A stretch of 64,000 nt of DNA from Paenibacillus sp. FSL W8-0426 (GCF_037969725.1 NZ_CP150203.1:3860001-3924000); one strand, 5' to 3'. Counted from the stretch's first letter, positions 9,150-18,471 are shown. Program-made: numbers and translations. The notes: generated from the sequence alone by a model not told the origin.

Positions 9150-10514
9150 TCACAACGAGTCTTTATCACTTCTCTTTTTATTTAAAACGCTTACAAGTTC
9201 AGCCGTACGCTTTTTGTTTAACGGATAGAAAAAGGCCATACAAATAAATACGAGCAGAAGGCCGATCGATGGTACTAATGTCGCTAATAAATGAATCCCG
9301 TCCAACGTACTTGCAGCTTGGGATTGAAGTTCAGCATTGTAACCAACGGCGGCCACAGCTATACCGCCTATTCCTCCAGCTACAGCCTGTCCTACTTTAC
9401 GCGCAAAAGAATAGATGGAGTAGATGGTTGCATCCTCTCTCATACCGGTTACATGTTCATGGTAGTCAACCAAGTCCGTTATAAAAGCCCAACTTATTAA
9501 ATTGAAAAGAGCATATCCGAATAAACCCAGCGATAAAATACAAATATATTGAACCGCCGATAGGTTTGGAAGCAAAAATAAAATAAAGTAAACGATGGTC
9601 GATAGTAGAAACCCAGAGGCAGCTACTTCTTTTTTTCCGAACTTGGCTACCAAAGGTTTGACAATCGGCATTCCTATAAGGATCGTTGCCGATTGAACGA
9701 GGCTAAACACACTTAACAACTGGGCATTTCCAAAGTAATCCTTAAACAAATACGTATTCACTGTTCCAATTAACATTAAATTGATTAAGAAAATAAGTGA
9801 GCCAATGAGAAATACAATTAACGGTTTATTTTTAAGAAGACCTTTTAGCGTTTTTTTCAAATTCATATTCGGTTTATGATTTTCATCCATGACCACACGT
9901 TCTACGGTTAATTTATAACAAGCCATATAACTTGCGATCGACAGAATGCCAAAAATGACTGCCCCCATTAAAAAGCGATTGGCATTCGCCTCGTTATTCA
10001 CAAACATAAGCAGTGGACCCAGAACACCGACAATCAATTGAGCTAATGTCGCTCCAAGTGATCGCCATGTGGACAGCGTCGTCCGTTCTACAGGGTCAGC
10101 TGTAATGACTGAAGCCATTGAACCGTATGGAATATTAACCGTGCTATACAACGTGCCCCATAAGATATAAGTAACATAGGCATACGCGATGTAAAATCCA
10201 TTGGACATTCCCGGTATGTGAACAAACATTAGAACGCCTGAAATGACGAGAGGGATCGACATTCTAAAGATCCAAGGTTTGAATTTCCCGTTCTTTCCGG
10301 CTTTTCTGGTATCGATAAAGCGCCCCCACGTGATATCTGCAATCGCATCCCACAGACGAGCCAGCAAAAATAATCCCCCTACCGTAGCAGGATTAATTTG
10401 AAAGACATCGGTGTAATACACCATCAAAAATGACCCCACCAGAGCAAAGAAAAAATCATTCCCAAAATCACCAAACAAATACCCAAACTTATCCTTGAAC
10501 CCAAATGGACGCAT
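9150..10514 (-). CDS. uidB: GPH-family glucuronide/sodium symporter
   Basis: A 454-residue glycoside-pentoside-hexuronide:cation symporter with about 12 membrane segments. The N-terminal KDKFGYLFGDFGNDFFFALV and RLWDAIADITWGRFIDTRKA regions match the family's conserved first loops. The start at 10514 has GAGGTGGG upstream; an upstream in-frame ATG has no site. It is the first gene of the operon with the beta-glucuronidase, so a glucuronide is the likely cargo, though the family also carries other glycosides. Regulated by the divergent AraC gene and probably CcpA. Confidence 0.88.
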   Translation of the reverse strand: MRPFGFKDKFGYLFGDFGNDFFFALVGSFLMVYYTDVFQINPATVGGLFLLARLWDAIADITWGRFIDTRKAGKNGKFKPWIFRMSIPLVISGVLMFVHIPGMSNGFYIAYAYVTYILWGTLYSTVNIPYGSMASVITADPVERTTLSTWRSLGATLAQLIVGVLGPLLMFVNNEANANRFLMGAVIFGILSIASYMACYKLTVERVVMDENHKPNMNLKKTLKGLLKNKPLIVFLIGSLIFLINLMLIGTVNTYLFKDYFGNAQLLSVFSLVQSATILIGMPIVKPLVAKFGKKEVAASGFLLSTIVYFILFLLPNLSAVQYICILSLGLFGYALFNLISWAFITDLVDYHEHVTGMREDATIYSIYSFARKVGQAVAGGIGGIAVAAVGYNAELQSQAASTLDGIHLLATLVPSIGLLLVFICMAFFYPLNKKRTAELVSVLNKKRSDKDSL

Positions 10515-10584
10515 AGAACCCACCTCTTCATATATGTTGGCCGTAACAGTTTGTTTGAAGTGCAAATTGAATTAATGATTTGTT

Positions 10585-10624
10585 GGCGCTTTCACGATTA
10601 AAAAGGATGGTGCTTTAACGATTG
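10585..10624. promoter_or_regulatory. direct repeats, likely AraC-family binding sites
   Basis: GGCGCTTTCACGATTA (10585-10600) recurs as GGTGCTTTAACGATTG (10609-10624), 24 bp apart start to start, with 13 of 16 bases equal. Tandem half-sites on the same DNA face upstream of a regulated transporter gene are the usual layout for AraC activators. Confidence 0.55.
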
Positions 10625-10658
10625 GTTAGCCCCCTGTTTCCTCCCTCATTTCAATTGT

Positions 10659-10672
10659 TGAAATCGATTTCA
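10659..10672. promoter_or_regulatory. catabolite-responsive element (cre)
   Basis: TGAAATCGATTTCA is a perfect 14-base palindrome and fits the Firmicute CcpA consensus TGWAANCGNTNWCA at every position. It lies in the divergent region between the symporter and AraC genes and suggests repression by preferred sugars. Confidence 0.75.
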
Positions 10673-10775
10673 CAGAAAAGTATAATCACTATTAGATATT
10701 CTTTATGGTAAATTCCACAGATAAAAAGGAATTAACACATCTAATTTCTTCACTCTACAACCTGGAGGTTTCAAC

Positions 10776-12005
10776 ATGCATAACTTTCAGCAGGAGAATA
10801 TCGAATTTATATGTAACTTGGCACACAATATCTATAAAATACCTATATACTATTTTGACAGTGAGAATACGTTAACTTATGAAGCGGCTCTTGATTTCCG
10901 GCATAACCCTTTGTACACGTCCAACCCCGCCATTATTACAGAGTTATTTACCGAAATGGGATCACAACATTTTCCCGTTATTCGCGAAACCCTGTATCAT
11001 GAGAAATTTTTCGCAATAAATGTCCATTTTAATCAAGAATGCAAAGGGAGAATCGTCGTCGGTCCAGTAATTAATTTCAGGATGACCGAAGAGACTATTA
11101 AAATCACGTTAAGGGATTTAGTAACCCGGGGAAACAAAGAGGAAATAAAGCATTACTATGATCAAGTTCCGGTAATCAGCAATTTTAATTTTATTAATCT
11201 GAGTATGATTATTTATTTTATGCTTTATCAACAAAAGCTGGAGCTGGCTGACATTTTGCTGAATAATGAAGGTCTTGATCAAAATATGCTAGAGATTGAA
11301 CAACCCTATTCCCAAATTATTGATGGACGTCAAAATAATTTAGTACACACTGAAATAGATAAAGAGAAGAAGCTTTTGGATTTTATACGGTTAGGGAGAA
11401 CAGATAAAGTATTGGAGAATTTTCATGCTATTCATAAACAAGGAAAGAAAGGTGTGTTATCAAAGACCAGTTTTTTGAGAAGTCAAAAGAACATCGCCAT
11501 TTCTCTGATCACGTTAACCACCAGAGCAGCAGTAGAAGGAGGATTGTATCAAGAAATCGCCTATAACCTTAGTGATTTGTATATCCTTAAATTAGAGGAA
11601 TTAACCGAAAGTAGAGCGGTCGATGAATTGATTGAGGATGTTTTAATTGATTTTGCTGAACGAGTCGCAAACAGTAAAAAACATAAATACTCAAGACCTA
11701 TAAATATTTGTCAAAATTTTATTTTTAATCATCTGAATAAAAACATTACCGTTTCCCAACTGGCCGAATTAACTTCCCTGAATCCCAATTATTTATCTAA
11801 CCTTTTTAAAAAAGAAGTCGGGATTTCGATTCCTCAGTTTATCCAGAAAACCAAAATAGAAGAAGCTAAAAACCTGCTGTCTTACTCCAGTTATTCTTTA
11901 GCTGAGATTTCAACGATGTTGAATTTTTACGATCAAAGTTATTTTGCTAAAGTTTTTAAAAAGTTTACGGGATGTACGCCTAAACAGTTTATAAATCAAA
12001 ATTGA
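10776..12005 (+). CDS. AraC family transcriptional regulator
   Basis: A 409-residue regulator. The N-terminal part (about 1-300) is a sensing region without a recognised domain. The C-terminal 100 residues are an AraC DNA-binding domain: ITVSQLAELTSLNPNYLSNL (first helix-turn-helix), IPQFIQKTKIEEAKNLL, then LAEISTMLNFYDQSYFAKVF and the signature FKKFTGCTPKQF. The ATG follows CTGGAGG. It is divergent from the symporter/beta-glucuronidase operon and likely activates it through the direct repeats at 10585-10624. Confidence 0.92.
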   Translation: MHNFQQENIEFICNLAHNIYKIPIYYFDSENTLTYEAALDFRHNPLYTSNPAIITELFTEMGSQHFPVIRETLYHEKFFAINVHFNQECKGRIVVGPVINFRMTEETIKITLRDLVTRGNKEEIKHYYDQVPVISNFNFINLSMIIYFMLYQQKLELADILLNNEGLDQNMLEIEQPYSQIIDGRQNNLVHTEIDKEKKLLDFIRLGRTDKVLENFHAIHKQGKKGVLSKTSFLRSQKNIAISLITLTTRAAVEGGLYQEIAYNLSDLYILKLEELTESRAVDELIEDVLIDFAERVANSKKHKYSRPINICQNFIFNHLNKNITVSQLAELTSLNPNYLSNLFKKEVGISIPQFIQKTKIEEAKNLLSYSSYSLAEISTMLNFYDQSYFAKVFKKFTGCTPKQFINQN

Positions 12006-12041
12006 AGCACCTAAATTTTAATGTTGAACTATGATCATAAG

Positions 12042-12074
12042 AAAAACCGCCTTTGGTGAAAAGGCGGTTTTTTG
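12042..12074 (+). terminator. terminator of the AraC gene
   Basis: AAAAACCGCCTTT, loop GGTG, AAAAGGCGGTTTTTT: stem followed by a T-run, 37 bp after the stop codon. It could also work in reverse for the SnoaL-like gene. Confidence 0.85.
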
Positions 12075-12109
12075 AGCTATCGTTCTCTTTCGTTGAAACG
12101 TTGTATTAC

Positions 12110-12493
12110 TCAACTGTAATCTTCAATCAATGAGATTTTTCCTTCCTTAAACTCGAATTTCGACTTTCCATTTAATTGCAGCTTATCTCCAATTTTTAAT
12201 CCGTTAGGTAAATCCACGGCAAGAATACCTTCATAATCAATTCCAACCTCTACTTTGTCATTGATGACACTGTACTCGGTGATGATCTGGCGACGGCTGG
12301 TGAACATCGTTGACGACTGTTCTGCCAATTCCCTGAATGCTTGTATTCCTTTGGTTTCCGTAGTGGTTTCGCCATTGGAAATATTCCTAAATATGATATC
12401 CTTCTGCAAGAGGTTTACCATGCCTTCAATTTCAAATGAATTGTATGCCTCAAGATAATTTTCAATGATATCCCTTATCTCTTTGCTAAGCAT
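12110..12493 (-). CDS. SnoaL-like / NTF2-fold protein
   Basis: A 127-residue small protein. The N-terminus (IIENYLEAYNSFEIEGMVNL then LQKDIIFRNISNG) and the C-terminal beta strands (GDKLQLNGKSKFEFKEGKIS) are typical of the SnoaL-like cone-shaped fold used by many small enzymes and binding proteins. The start has GGAGGGAG upstream. It is divergent from the MerR gene. No function can be assigned. Confidence 0.75.
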   Translation of the reverse strand: MLSKEIRDIIENYLEAYNSFEIEGMVNLLQKDIIFRNISNGETTTETKGIQAFRELAEQSSTMFTSRRQIITEYSVINDKVEVGIDYEGILAVDLPNGLKIGDKLQLNGKSKFEFKEGKISLIEDYS

Positions 12494-12650
12494 AACCGTA
12501 CTCCCTCCTTGATCTTGTTATGTAAAAGATATACTCCTAATTCTATAGTACCATAATAAAGAAAAAATCCGACACGTCCCGTTATTCCGTTGCTCAAGTC
12601 CAAAAAAGCAAATAAATAATCGTTTGATACATATTTCGTTTTAAAAAATG

Positions 12651-12681
12651 TTGACTTAAACCATGGTTTAAGACGTATCCT
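12651..12681 (+). promoter_or_regulatory. MerR-type promoter with palindromic operator
   Basis: A -35 box TTGACT (12651-12656) and a -10 box TATCCT (12676-12681) are separated by 19 bp, the long spacer typical of MerR-controlled promoters. The perfect 18-base palindrome CTTAAACCATGGTTTAAG (12655-12672) fills the spacer. It drives the MerR/SDR operon starting at 12723 and predicts autoregulation. Confidence 0.75.
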
Positions 12682-12722
12682 ATTCCTGTCGGCAATGAAA
12701 GATAAAATTTGGAGGCCTCCAG

Positions 12723-13124
12723 ATGAAGTATTGTTCCATTAGCGAAGCTTCAGCCCGATTCAACATTCCGGAATCAACCTTGCGTTATTATGAAAAAAAA
12801 GGACTGCTGCCGCTAATCGAGCGTGATGAAGCCGGCAGGCGGTTATTTTCAGAAGATCAAATGACGCTCCTTAAAATCATTATTTATTTGAAAAACACGC
12901 ATATGCCAATAAGTGGCATCAAGAAATATATTGATCGGGTGGTAGAAGGAGACCAAACCACGGAACTCCGACTGGAAATGCTGAAGAAACACAAGCAAGC
13001 CGTGCTGGCTGAAATAACTTTGATGACAGAAGCCTTAGAAGGCATTGATGTAAAAATTGCACGTTACACCAAACGGGTTCAGGAAAGAAGAATAAACAAA
13101 ACAGAAAAGAGGCGCCATAAATGA
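12723..13124 (+). CDS. MerR family transcriptional regulator
   Basis: A 133-residue regulator with the MerR N-terminal winged helix: SISEASARFNIPESTLRYYE, KKGLLPLIERDEAGRRLF, then a dimerisation coiled coil with KKHKQAVLAEITLMTEALEG. It lacks the metal-binding cysteines of metal sensors, so the effector is probably organic. The ATG has TTGGAGGCC upstream. Its stop overlaps the ATG of the SDR gene (ATGA), so the two are translationally coupled. It likely acts on its own promoter at 12651-12681. Confidence 0.92.
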   Translation: MKYCSISEASARFNIPESTLRYYEKKGLLPLIERDEAGRRLFSEDQMTLLKIIIYLKNTHMPISGIKKYIDRVVEGDQTTELRLEMLKKHKQAVLAEITLMTEALEGIDVKIARYTKRVQERRINKTEKRRHK

Positions 13125-13894
13125 AACCTTCAGGAAATACAATACTGATTACAGGCGGAAATACGGGAATAGGATTGGCTTTTGCAGAGCGCTTTTTAAA
13201 AGCTGGAAATAACGTCATTGTTTGCGGACGGCGTGAACAGGCCCTTCAACATGCGAAAGAAAAATTCCCTGATCTTATTACCCGTGTATGTGATCTGGGC
13301 ATTGAATCCGAACGTGCAGCATTGTTTGATTGGGTAACAACGAACTATCCAGCGGTGAATGTGCTGGTGAACAATGCAGGAATCCAGCAACGGTTTAATG
13401 TGTTAAAAGCGGATGCAAAGCACGATTGGAGTTATTTCAATCAAGAAATTACAACCAATATTGAAGCGCCTTTCCACCTATCCATGCTGTTTGCTCCGTA
13501 TTTTGCAGCCAAAGAAGAGGCGGCCATCATTAACGTGACATCCGGGCTGGCTTTTACGCCGTTTGCAATCGCTCCGATTTATTCTGCGACCAAAGCGGCC
13601 CTTCATTCGTTTACCATGAGTTTAAGACACCAGCTTTCCGATACGTCCATAGAAGTCATTGAGGTTGCTCCTCCGGCAGTGAATACAGAGTTGGGCGGAG
13701 CGGGACTGCATGTCCAAGGAGAACCGCTGGATGCCTTCGCAGATGGAATTTTCAAAGGATTGGAAGAGGGGAAAGCGGAAATTGGATATGGTACATCGGT
13801 GAACCGTTTGCGCATGTCGCGAGATGAAATTGATGAGTACACGGAGAAGATGTATCAGGCTACGAAAAACGCAAAAGGGACGAAGAGCAGATAG
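13121..13894 (+). CDS. SDR family oxidoreductase (DltE-like)
   Basis: Short-chain dehydrogenase/reductase of 257 residues. It has the cofactor loop TGGNTGIGLAF, the structural NNAG in LVNNAGIQQRF, the catalytic serine in INVTSGLAF and the YxxxK pair in YSATKAAL. The protein resembles the DltE/YciK-type branch (ATKAALHSFTMSLRHQL, PPAVNTELGG). Substrate unknown. It is the second gene of the MerR operon, with a four-base overlap. Confidence 0.92.
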   Translation: MKPSGNTILITGGNTGIGLAFAERFLKAGNNVIVCGRREQALQHAKEKFPDLITRVCDLGIESERAALFDWVTTNYPAVNVLVNNAGIQQRFNVLKADAKHDWSYFNQEITTNIEAPFHLSMLFAPYFAAKEEAAIINVTSGLAFTPFAIAPIYSATKAALHSFTMSLRHQLSDTSIEVIEVAPPAVNTELGGAGLHVQGEPLDAFADGIFKGLEEGKAEIGYGTSVNRLRMSRDEIDEYTEKMYQATKNAKGTKSR

Positions 13895-13910
13895 CCCTCT
13901 GCTTCGTCCC
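13877..13910 (+). terminator. hairpin at the end of the SDR gene
   Basis: GGGACGAAGAGCAG pairs with CTGCTTCGTCCC with a two-base bulge; the stop codon is in the loop. No good T-run follows, so termination is probable but not certain. Confidence 0.5.
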
Positions 13911-13981
13911 TGTAATCTATCGGTGTTGTTTCTATTCACCGATGTGTTTTTTAAAGGCATTAGAGATAGCCCCTCTACTTC

Positions 13982-14926
13982 TCAATGTTTCACACTGAGT
14001 TGTGTAAGAACATACCTATACTCCTTGCCTTTCTTCACTTTTTTTACAATAGCATCAACGCGGCTAACCAAATCGTCATTCGGATAATCAGGATCGTATA
14101 AATGTCCATACACTCTATAATTGTTGCTCCCCATATCGTAAAGTTCATCTACCTGAACATAGAAGACTCTCTCGCCGTCAGCACCATCAAAGGTATAACC
14201 TTTACCATTGTATTTAAGATTAAGCACGGACCGATGATTGCTAAATTTGATATTGAAATATTTTAATATTGAGGTTTCAACAGATGATTTAGTGATATAA
14301 AGTTTTCCGTGAGATGAACTTATTCTTGAATTAAAGTTGTTTATGTAGTTATGCCATACGCCGAAGCGAATAAGATCGGAATTATTTATTTTCTTAGCAT
14401 CAAATTTGTATAGCTGCAGCTCGGTAAAATTGCTAAGAAAAACCCCTAATTTCTTGGACTCGGAAGAGGAAAGATCCACCTTTTTGTATAGCTTAAATGT
14501 CCCCTTAGGGAAAGAATAGTCCGTTGTTTCTGTACCTGACCAAGTCAACGTGACCGTTTCTTTTTTTACGCTAATCGTCATTTTCCCATTATTGTACTCA
14601 TCCTTATATTTAAAGCTCGCCGTACCTTTTGCATTAAAAGTAACCGTTCCGGTGATGAAACTGCTCCTGTATTTTCCCTTTGAATTCAAAAAACTATTTC
14701 TGCTATCGTTAGTGGGGAGGTAATAATCGTTTGTCACCTCTACTTCTACTTGTGTTCCTTTGTCCTTCATTCTAAGATACATTTGATTCATTCCATATGA
14801 ACCAATGTCATACTGATCACTCCACGTCCCCGTATAACTACTTGCAGCATAGGAAGCCGGACTAATTACAAGCTGTGCCATAAGAATCATTGCGACTATA
14901 CTGAACACCATTAATTTTTTGATCAT
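13982..14926 (-). CDS. secreted protein of unknown function
   Basis: About 314 residues with a clear Sec signal peptide (basic start, hydrophobic core, cleavage after PASYA near 27). The mature part begins SSYTGTWSDQYDIGSYGMNQ and is beta-rich and lysine/tyrosine-rich. A lipocalin-like or ligand-binding first half is possible (repeated GT-x-F/S-K and KETVTLTWSG strands) but not shown. The start at 14926 is chosen because AAGGAGA sits seven bases upstream; the ATG at 14932 would touch it. A dispersed repeat lies in its upstream region. Confidence 0.7.
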   Translation of the reverse strand: MIKKLMVFSIVAMILMAQLVISPASYAASSYTGTWSDQYDIGSYGMNQMYLRMKDKGTQVEVEVTNDYYLPTNDSRNSFLNSKGKYRSSFITGTVTFNAKGTASFKYKDEYNNGKMTISVKKETVTLTWSGTETTDYSFPKGTFKLYKKVDLSSSESKKLGVFLSNFTELQLYKFDAKKINNSDLIRFGVWHNYINNFNSRISSSHGKLYITKSSVETSILKYFNIKFSNHRSVLNLKYNGKGYTFDGADGERVFYVQVDELYDMGSNNYRVYGHLYDPDYPNDDLVSRVDAIVKKVKKGKEYRYVLTQLSVKH

Positions 14927-14975
14927 TTTCATTCTCCTTCAATTCTACATGATCTAACCTGTCCATTGGACTAAA

Positions 14976-15065
14976 CGCATATAAACCGCACTAATCAATC
15001 ACATAAGGACACTGCGAGTGCAGTAGCATCTTCCGATCGCTGTTATCCCCTGTTTTTTGATCCCC
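14976..15065 (-). repeat. dispersed intergenic repeat, copy A
   Basis: Read on the minus strand, this copy carries the same 24-base core as copies B and C (GGGGATAACAGCG then ATCGGAAGATG, at 15027-15050). It is followed by a GC-rich inverted repeat (ACTGCACTCGCAGTG) and a tail ending near a TGCGGTTTATATGCG segment. It lacks the left module of B and C. No ORF. Confidence 0.75.
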
Positions 15066-15280
15066 CTTTCCAAACTCAGCGAAACCAGTTTCATTTTAAA
15101 ATGCAATACCTCCCTTCCTCATAAATTTAGTTACATTGGTATATATTCCAAACACCTAGTTGATTATAGGTAATTTGGACTTGCCCTTCAATTCTTTTCT
15201 ACCTGAAACAGCACTATACTTGTAATTTTTTGTTCCAACAGCACATCCATCTCAGGTTGAAACGCAACATACATACATTA

Positions 15281-15319
15281 AAAAAAGACCAGCAACAAAA
15301 AAAGCTGCCGGTCTTTCGC
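15281..15319 (-). terminator. terminator of the GH16 gene
   Basis: On the minus strand GAAAGACCGGCAGC, a T-rich loop, GTTGCTGGTCTTT and a T-run. It starts a few bases after the GH16 stop codon. Confidence 0.8.
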
Positions 15320-15325
15320 ATTTCC

Positions 15326-17374
15326 TTACTGTTCTTTGTACACTCGGACATAATCAACTTGCATAGTGGCGGGGATATCAGACGCGTTCGGAGTACGTCC
15401 GCCGTCAAAGTTTCCACCGATCGCCAGGTTCATAATAAGATAAAATGGCTCATCAAAAGGAGCGTTCGGGTTGTTCGGTGCGGCTGCCGAATACCACTGC
15501 TCGTTGGTGACTTTATAGAAAAACTTGCCGTCAACATACCATTTAATATGGTCCTCTTCCCAGACGACCGAGTATACATGATAATCATTGACAAACGTTT
15601 GCCCTTCCGGGAAGTGATATTCGCCGCCGGCTGACTGGTTCATCGGCCATTGTCCGCCAAAGTGTACGGTGCCACTCGTTGACCCAGGCAGGCGCCCTCT
15701 CGCTTCCATGACGTCGATCTCTCCCGATGCGGCCCATGTGCCATATACGGAATGTTGGGGAAGCATCCAAAGCGCAGGCCAAACCCCATCGCCTGTGGGC
15801 AGCTTGGCACGAAAATCCACTCTGCCGTACTTTAAGGAAAGCTTATCCTTGGTGTTAATCTTGCCGGAGGAATATTGTGCATACCGACTAGGATCCTGCG
15901 GGAAGGATCTGATATCATTCATCGCCCTGATATTCAACTTCCCGTCTTGCACAAAAATATTTTGAGAGCTGTTCGTGTAATGCTGAAGCTCCGCATTGCC
16001 CCAACCCCAGGTACCGGGATCGTCATTGAGATAATAACCTGTTTCATAGTTCCATTTACTCAAATCAAGCGTGGTGCCGTTGAATTCATCCTGCCAAATG
16101 AGATTCATGCCTGCGATAGCCGGATCGGTCGGTGTTCCAATAGCAATGTCCTCTTGGTCAGAAATATCTGGACGCGGAGCATTCGGATTACCGATCAGCG
16201 TATAGTTGACGAAATTGCTGCCTACATTTCCGCCCGTCTGTCCATTCAGCGGATAGCCGATACGAATCTGCATATCCACCTGAATCGGTTGAAACCACAG
16301 GCCATAGATAGTATCGCTCCAATATCCCCACTGGTTGGCATCAGACATATTATTGTAGCCATTACCGGAGTATGCAAACTTGCTCTGACTGGAATTACTC
16401 AAATCCACCCATTGCCCATTGATATTAATCTGGTATACGAAATTACCCAGCTCTTTGGCAATTGGCGCACCTCCATCAATTTTGGGAAGCGGTATGCCGA
16501 CAGAGCCATTCGCATCTGCCGTAAACGTTGTTCCTTCATAGGGCGTAATCACATAAGAATGACGTACGGGTTCATTAAAGATAATGGTATAGACCACGTT
16601 AGCCGAAGAAGTTTTGGATTGTAATTTGACATTGATCGACTCCGTAACGTTAAACCAGTACCCTCCTCCGCCGTCGGTAAATTGGCCAAAGTTATGATCA
16701 TAGATCCAGCCGCTGGCTGCATTATTGTCGATATCAATCCATGTGCTGCTGTTTACAGGTTTTACATATACCTTCAAATCCTCGGCAACGGCTTCATAAG
16801 TTACCGCCGGATCATTGTTGAATGTCGGATATGTAAATCCCGCGCCGCCTGTGAAACCTGCCGTTATTTGCGGCCCCTGTGTCGGATGCATCGCCGTGAT
16901 GGTCGTTTTGTTTATATTTTGAAAAACAAGCCGATATTCAAGTGTAACGCCATTTGCTTTGGAGTATAGTTGAATATCGGTGGTTGCCGAGACCGTGAAC
17001 CAATAGCCGTTAAAGCCTCCATCGGCCCAGTGCCCCCAGTTTTGGTTATAGATATAACCGCCGGCTTGATCAATATCCACCCAGCTGCTGCCTACTTTCA
17101 CATTGACACCGACGTCATTGTAAACATCGTTCCACGTCGCCGAGCCTCCGTTGAATTTAGGCATGACAAATCCGTAGCTGGCTTTGCCAACCCCTGATTT
17201 GGAGATTACAGGTCCATCTGCGGGCGAAAAGTAATCCATCGAGGTCACCGTAGTTCCCGCTGCCTGAACTTTCGAAGCAGGCATTACGCCAATGCTGGCC
17301 AGCATTACAATCACTAAGAACAAACCAAGTACCTTTTTCACCAATCGTTTCTCCATAAAGTGAAATGGTTTCAT
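15326..17374 (-). CDS. secreted GH16 beta-glucanase (laminarinase type)
   Basis: Extracellular retaining endo-beta-1,3(4)-glucanase candidate, about 682 residues. Order: Sec signal peptide (to VQAAG, near 40), three related beta modules of about 110 residues (each with a G-W/Y-I-Y-x-(H/Q)-N-(F/W)-G-x-(F/W)-x-D-G signature, ending near 400), then the GH16 catalytic domain (about 425-682). That domain starts GMNLIWQDEFNGTTLDLSKW and holds the catalytic ASGEIDVMEARG with both glutamates and the aspartate present. Start at 17374 has AAAGGAGG at good spacing; the upstream in-frame ATG does not. The N-terminal modules probably bind carbohydrate. Single gene with its own terminator. Confidence 0.92.
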   Translation of the reverse strand: MKPFHFMEKRLVKKVLGLFLVIVMLASIGVMPASKVQAAGTTVTSMDYFSPADGPVISKSGVGKASYGFVMPKFNGGSATWNDVYNDVGVNVKVGSSWVDIDQAGGYIYNQNWGHWADGGFNGYWFTVSATTDIQLYSKANGVTLEYRLVFQNINKTTITAMHPTQGPQITAGFTGGAGFTYPTFNNDPAVTYEAVAEDLKVYVKPVNSSTWIDIDNNAASGWIYDHNFGQFTDGGGGYWFNVTESINVKLQSKTSSANVVYTIIFNEPVRHSYVITPYEGTTFTADANGSVGIPLPKIDGGAPIAKELGNFVYQININGQWVDLSNSSQSKFAYSGNGYNNMSDANQWGYWSDTIYGLWFQPIQVDMQIRIGYPLNGQTGGNVGSNFVNYTLIGNPNAPRPDISDQEDIAIGTPTDPAIAGMNLIWQDEFNGTTLDLSKWNYETGYYLNDDPGTWGWGNAELQHYTNSSQNIFVQDGKLNIRAMNDIRSFPQDPSRYAQYSSGKINTKDKLSLKYGRVDFRAKLPTGDGVWPALWMLPQHSVYGTWAASGEIDVMEARGRLPGSTSGTVHFGGQWPMNQSAGGEYHFPEGQTFVNDYHVYSVVWEEDHIKWYVDGKFFYKVTNEQWYSAAAPNNPNAPFDEPFYLIMNLAIGGNFDGGRTPNASDIPATMQVDYVRVYKEQ

Positions 17375-17524
17375 CCTAGTCCTCCTTTTTTTCGCCTCCA
17401 TGTTGAATGAATACGACCATCAATCTTGCTATAACCCATTTCACGATCCCTGGATCGAAATGGAAACCAACTCCTTTCGATGTCTCGATTTATGCAGCAT
17501 TTACTTCCTTTCGTTCCACAAAAT

Positions 17525-17551
17525 AAAAAAAGTCGCTATTACAGCGACTTG
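17525..17551 (-). terminator. terminator of the methionine aminopeptidase gene
   Basis: Minus strand: AAGTCGCTGTAATAGCGACTT followed by five more T. A perfect stem about 85 bp after the stop. Confidence 0.85.
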
Positions 17552-17635
17552 AACCCATTATTAGGGTATTCCTATTTTTCATGATAATTACCATTGAAAT
17601 GAAGTCAATTATCCGTGAAAGGTTTCACCAATCGT

Positions 17636-18376
17636 TCAAAGCGTGATAATCATCGGACCATTTTTGGTAAGGATTATCGTATGTTCCAATTGTGCCACAG
17701 AGCTCTTGGCCGTAGCAAAGGTCCAGCCATCATCTTTTTGGAATACTTCCTCTTCCAAGGTAGAGATAAAAGGTTCGAATGCAATAACCATGCCTTCCTT
17801 TAATAATTCATCATCCGATAGATCATTATAATTATAAATATGGTCAGGTGCTTCGTGGATGGTGTGTCCAATGCCATGCCCTGTAAGATTTTTGATCACC
17901 GTGAATCCATGCTGTTTGGCTGTTTGGAATACCGCTTTTCCGATCCCGCTTTTTTTGGAGCCAGGTTTTGCTTTCTTAAGTCCTGCTTCAAATGCTTGCT
18001 TAGCAGCTTCGCATAATTTCGTTAACACTTCTTCACCTTTGCCTACGACAAACGAGATTCCCGTATCCGCGAAATAACTGTTTTTTGAGCCGGAAACATC
18101 GATGTTTACCAGATCCCCTTCTTGGATAACCCGATCTCCCGGAATACCATGTGCCACTTCTTCATTAACGCTGATACAAGTATAACCAGGGAAATCATAT
18201 TCACTTTTTGGAGCTGAAACTGCGCCTTCTCTGGCAAAAAGCTCTCCAGCAATATCATCAAGCTCTTTCGTCGTTATGCCAGGAATCGTTCGTTGTACCA
18301 ATTCATCTCGAATAGAGGCAACAATTTTCCCAATTTCCTTCAACCCATTGATGTCTTCTTCTGTCTTTGCAATCAT
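17636..18376 (-). CDS. map: type I methionine aminopeptidase
   Basis: Cytosolic metalloprotease that removes N-terminal methionine. About 246 residues, the usual size of the short bacterial form. Metal ligands are visible: D in VNIDVSGSKNSYFADTG, H in GHGIGHTIHEAP, E in IAFEPFIS and E in QLEHTIILT. The substrate histidine is in EEVAHGIPGD. Start at 18376 (GCGAGG upstream) is preferred over an in-frame TTG ten codons earlier. It stands alone, away from the ribosomal-protein operon, so it may be a second copy. Confidence 0.93.
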   Translation of the reverse strand: MIAKTEEDINGLKEIGKIVASIRDELVQRTIPGITTKELDDIAGELFAREGAVSAPKSEYDFPGYTCISVNEEVAHGIPGDRVIQEGDLVNIDVSGSKNSYFADTGISFVVGKGEEVLTKLCEAAKQAFEAGLKKAKPGSKKSGIGKAVFQTAKQHGFTVIKNLTGHGIGHTIHEAPDHIYNYNDLSDDELLKEGMVIAFEPFISTLEEEVFQKDDGWTFATAKSSVAQLEHTIILTKNGPMIITL

Positions 18377-18471
18377 CTGTTCTACCTCGCAATCTTTTAT
18401 CTTCAATTCATTATATAAGTGTTATCTCCTCAATGCACCCGATACATGCAAAATATTTGTATATGATCCCT

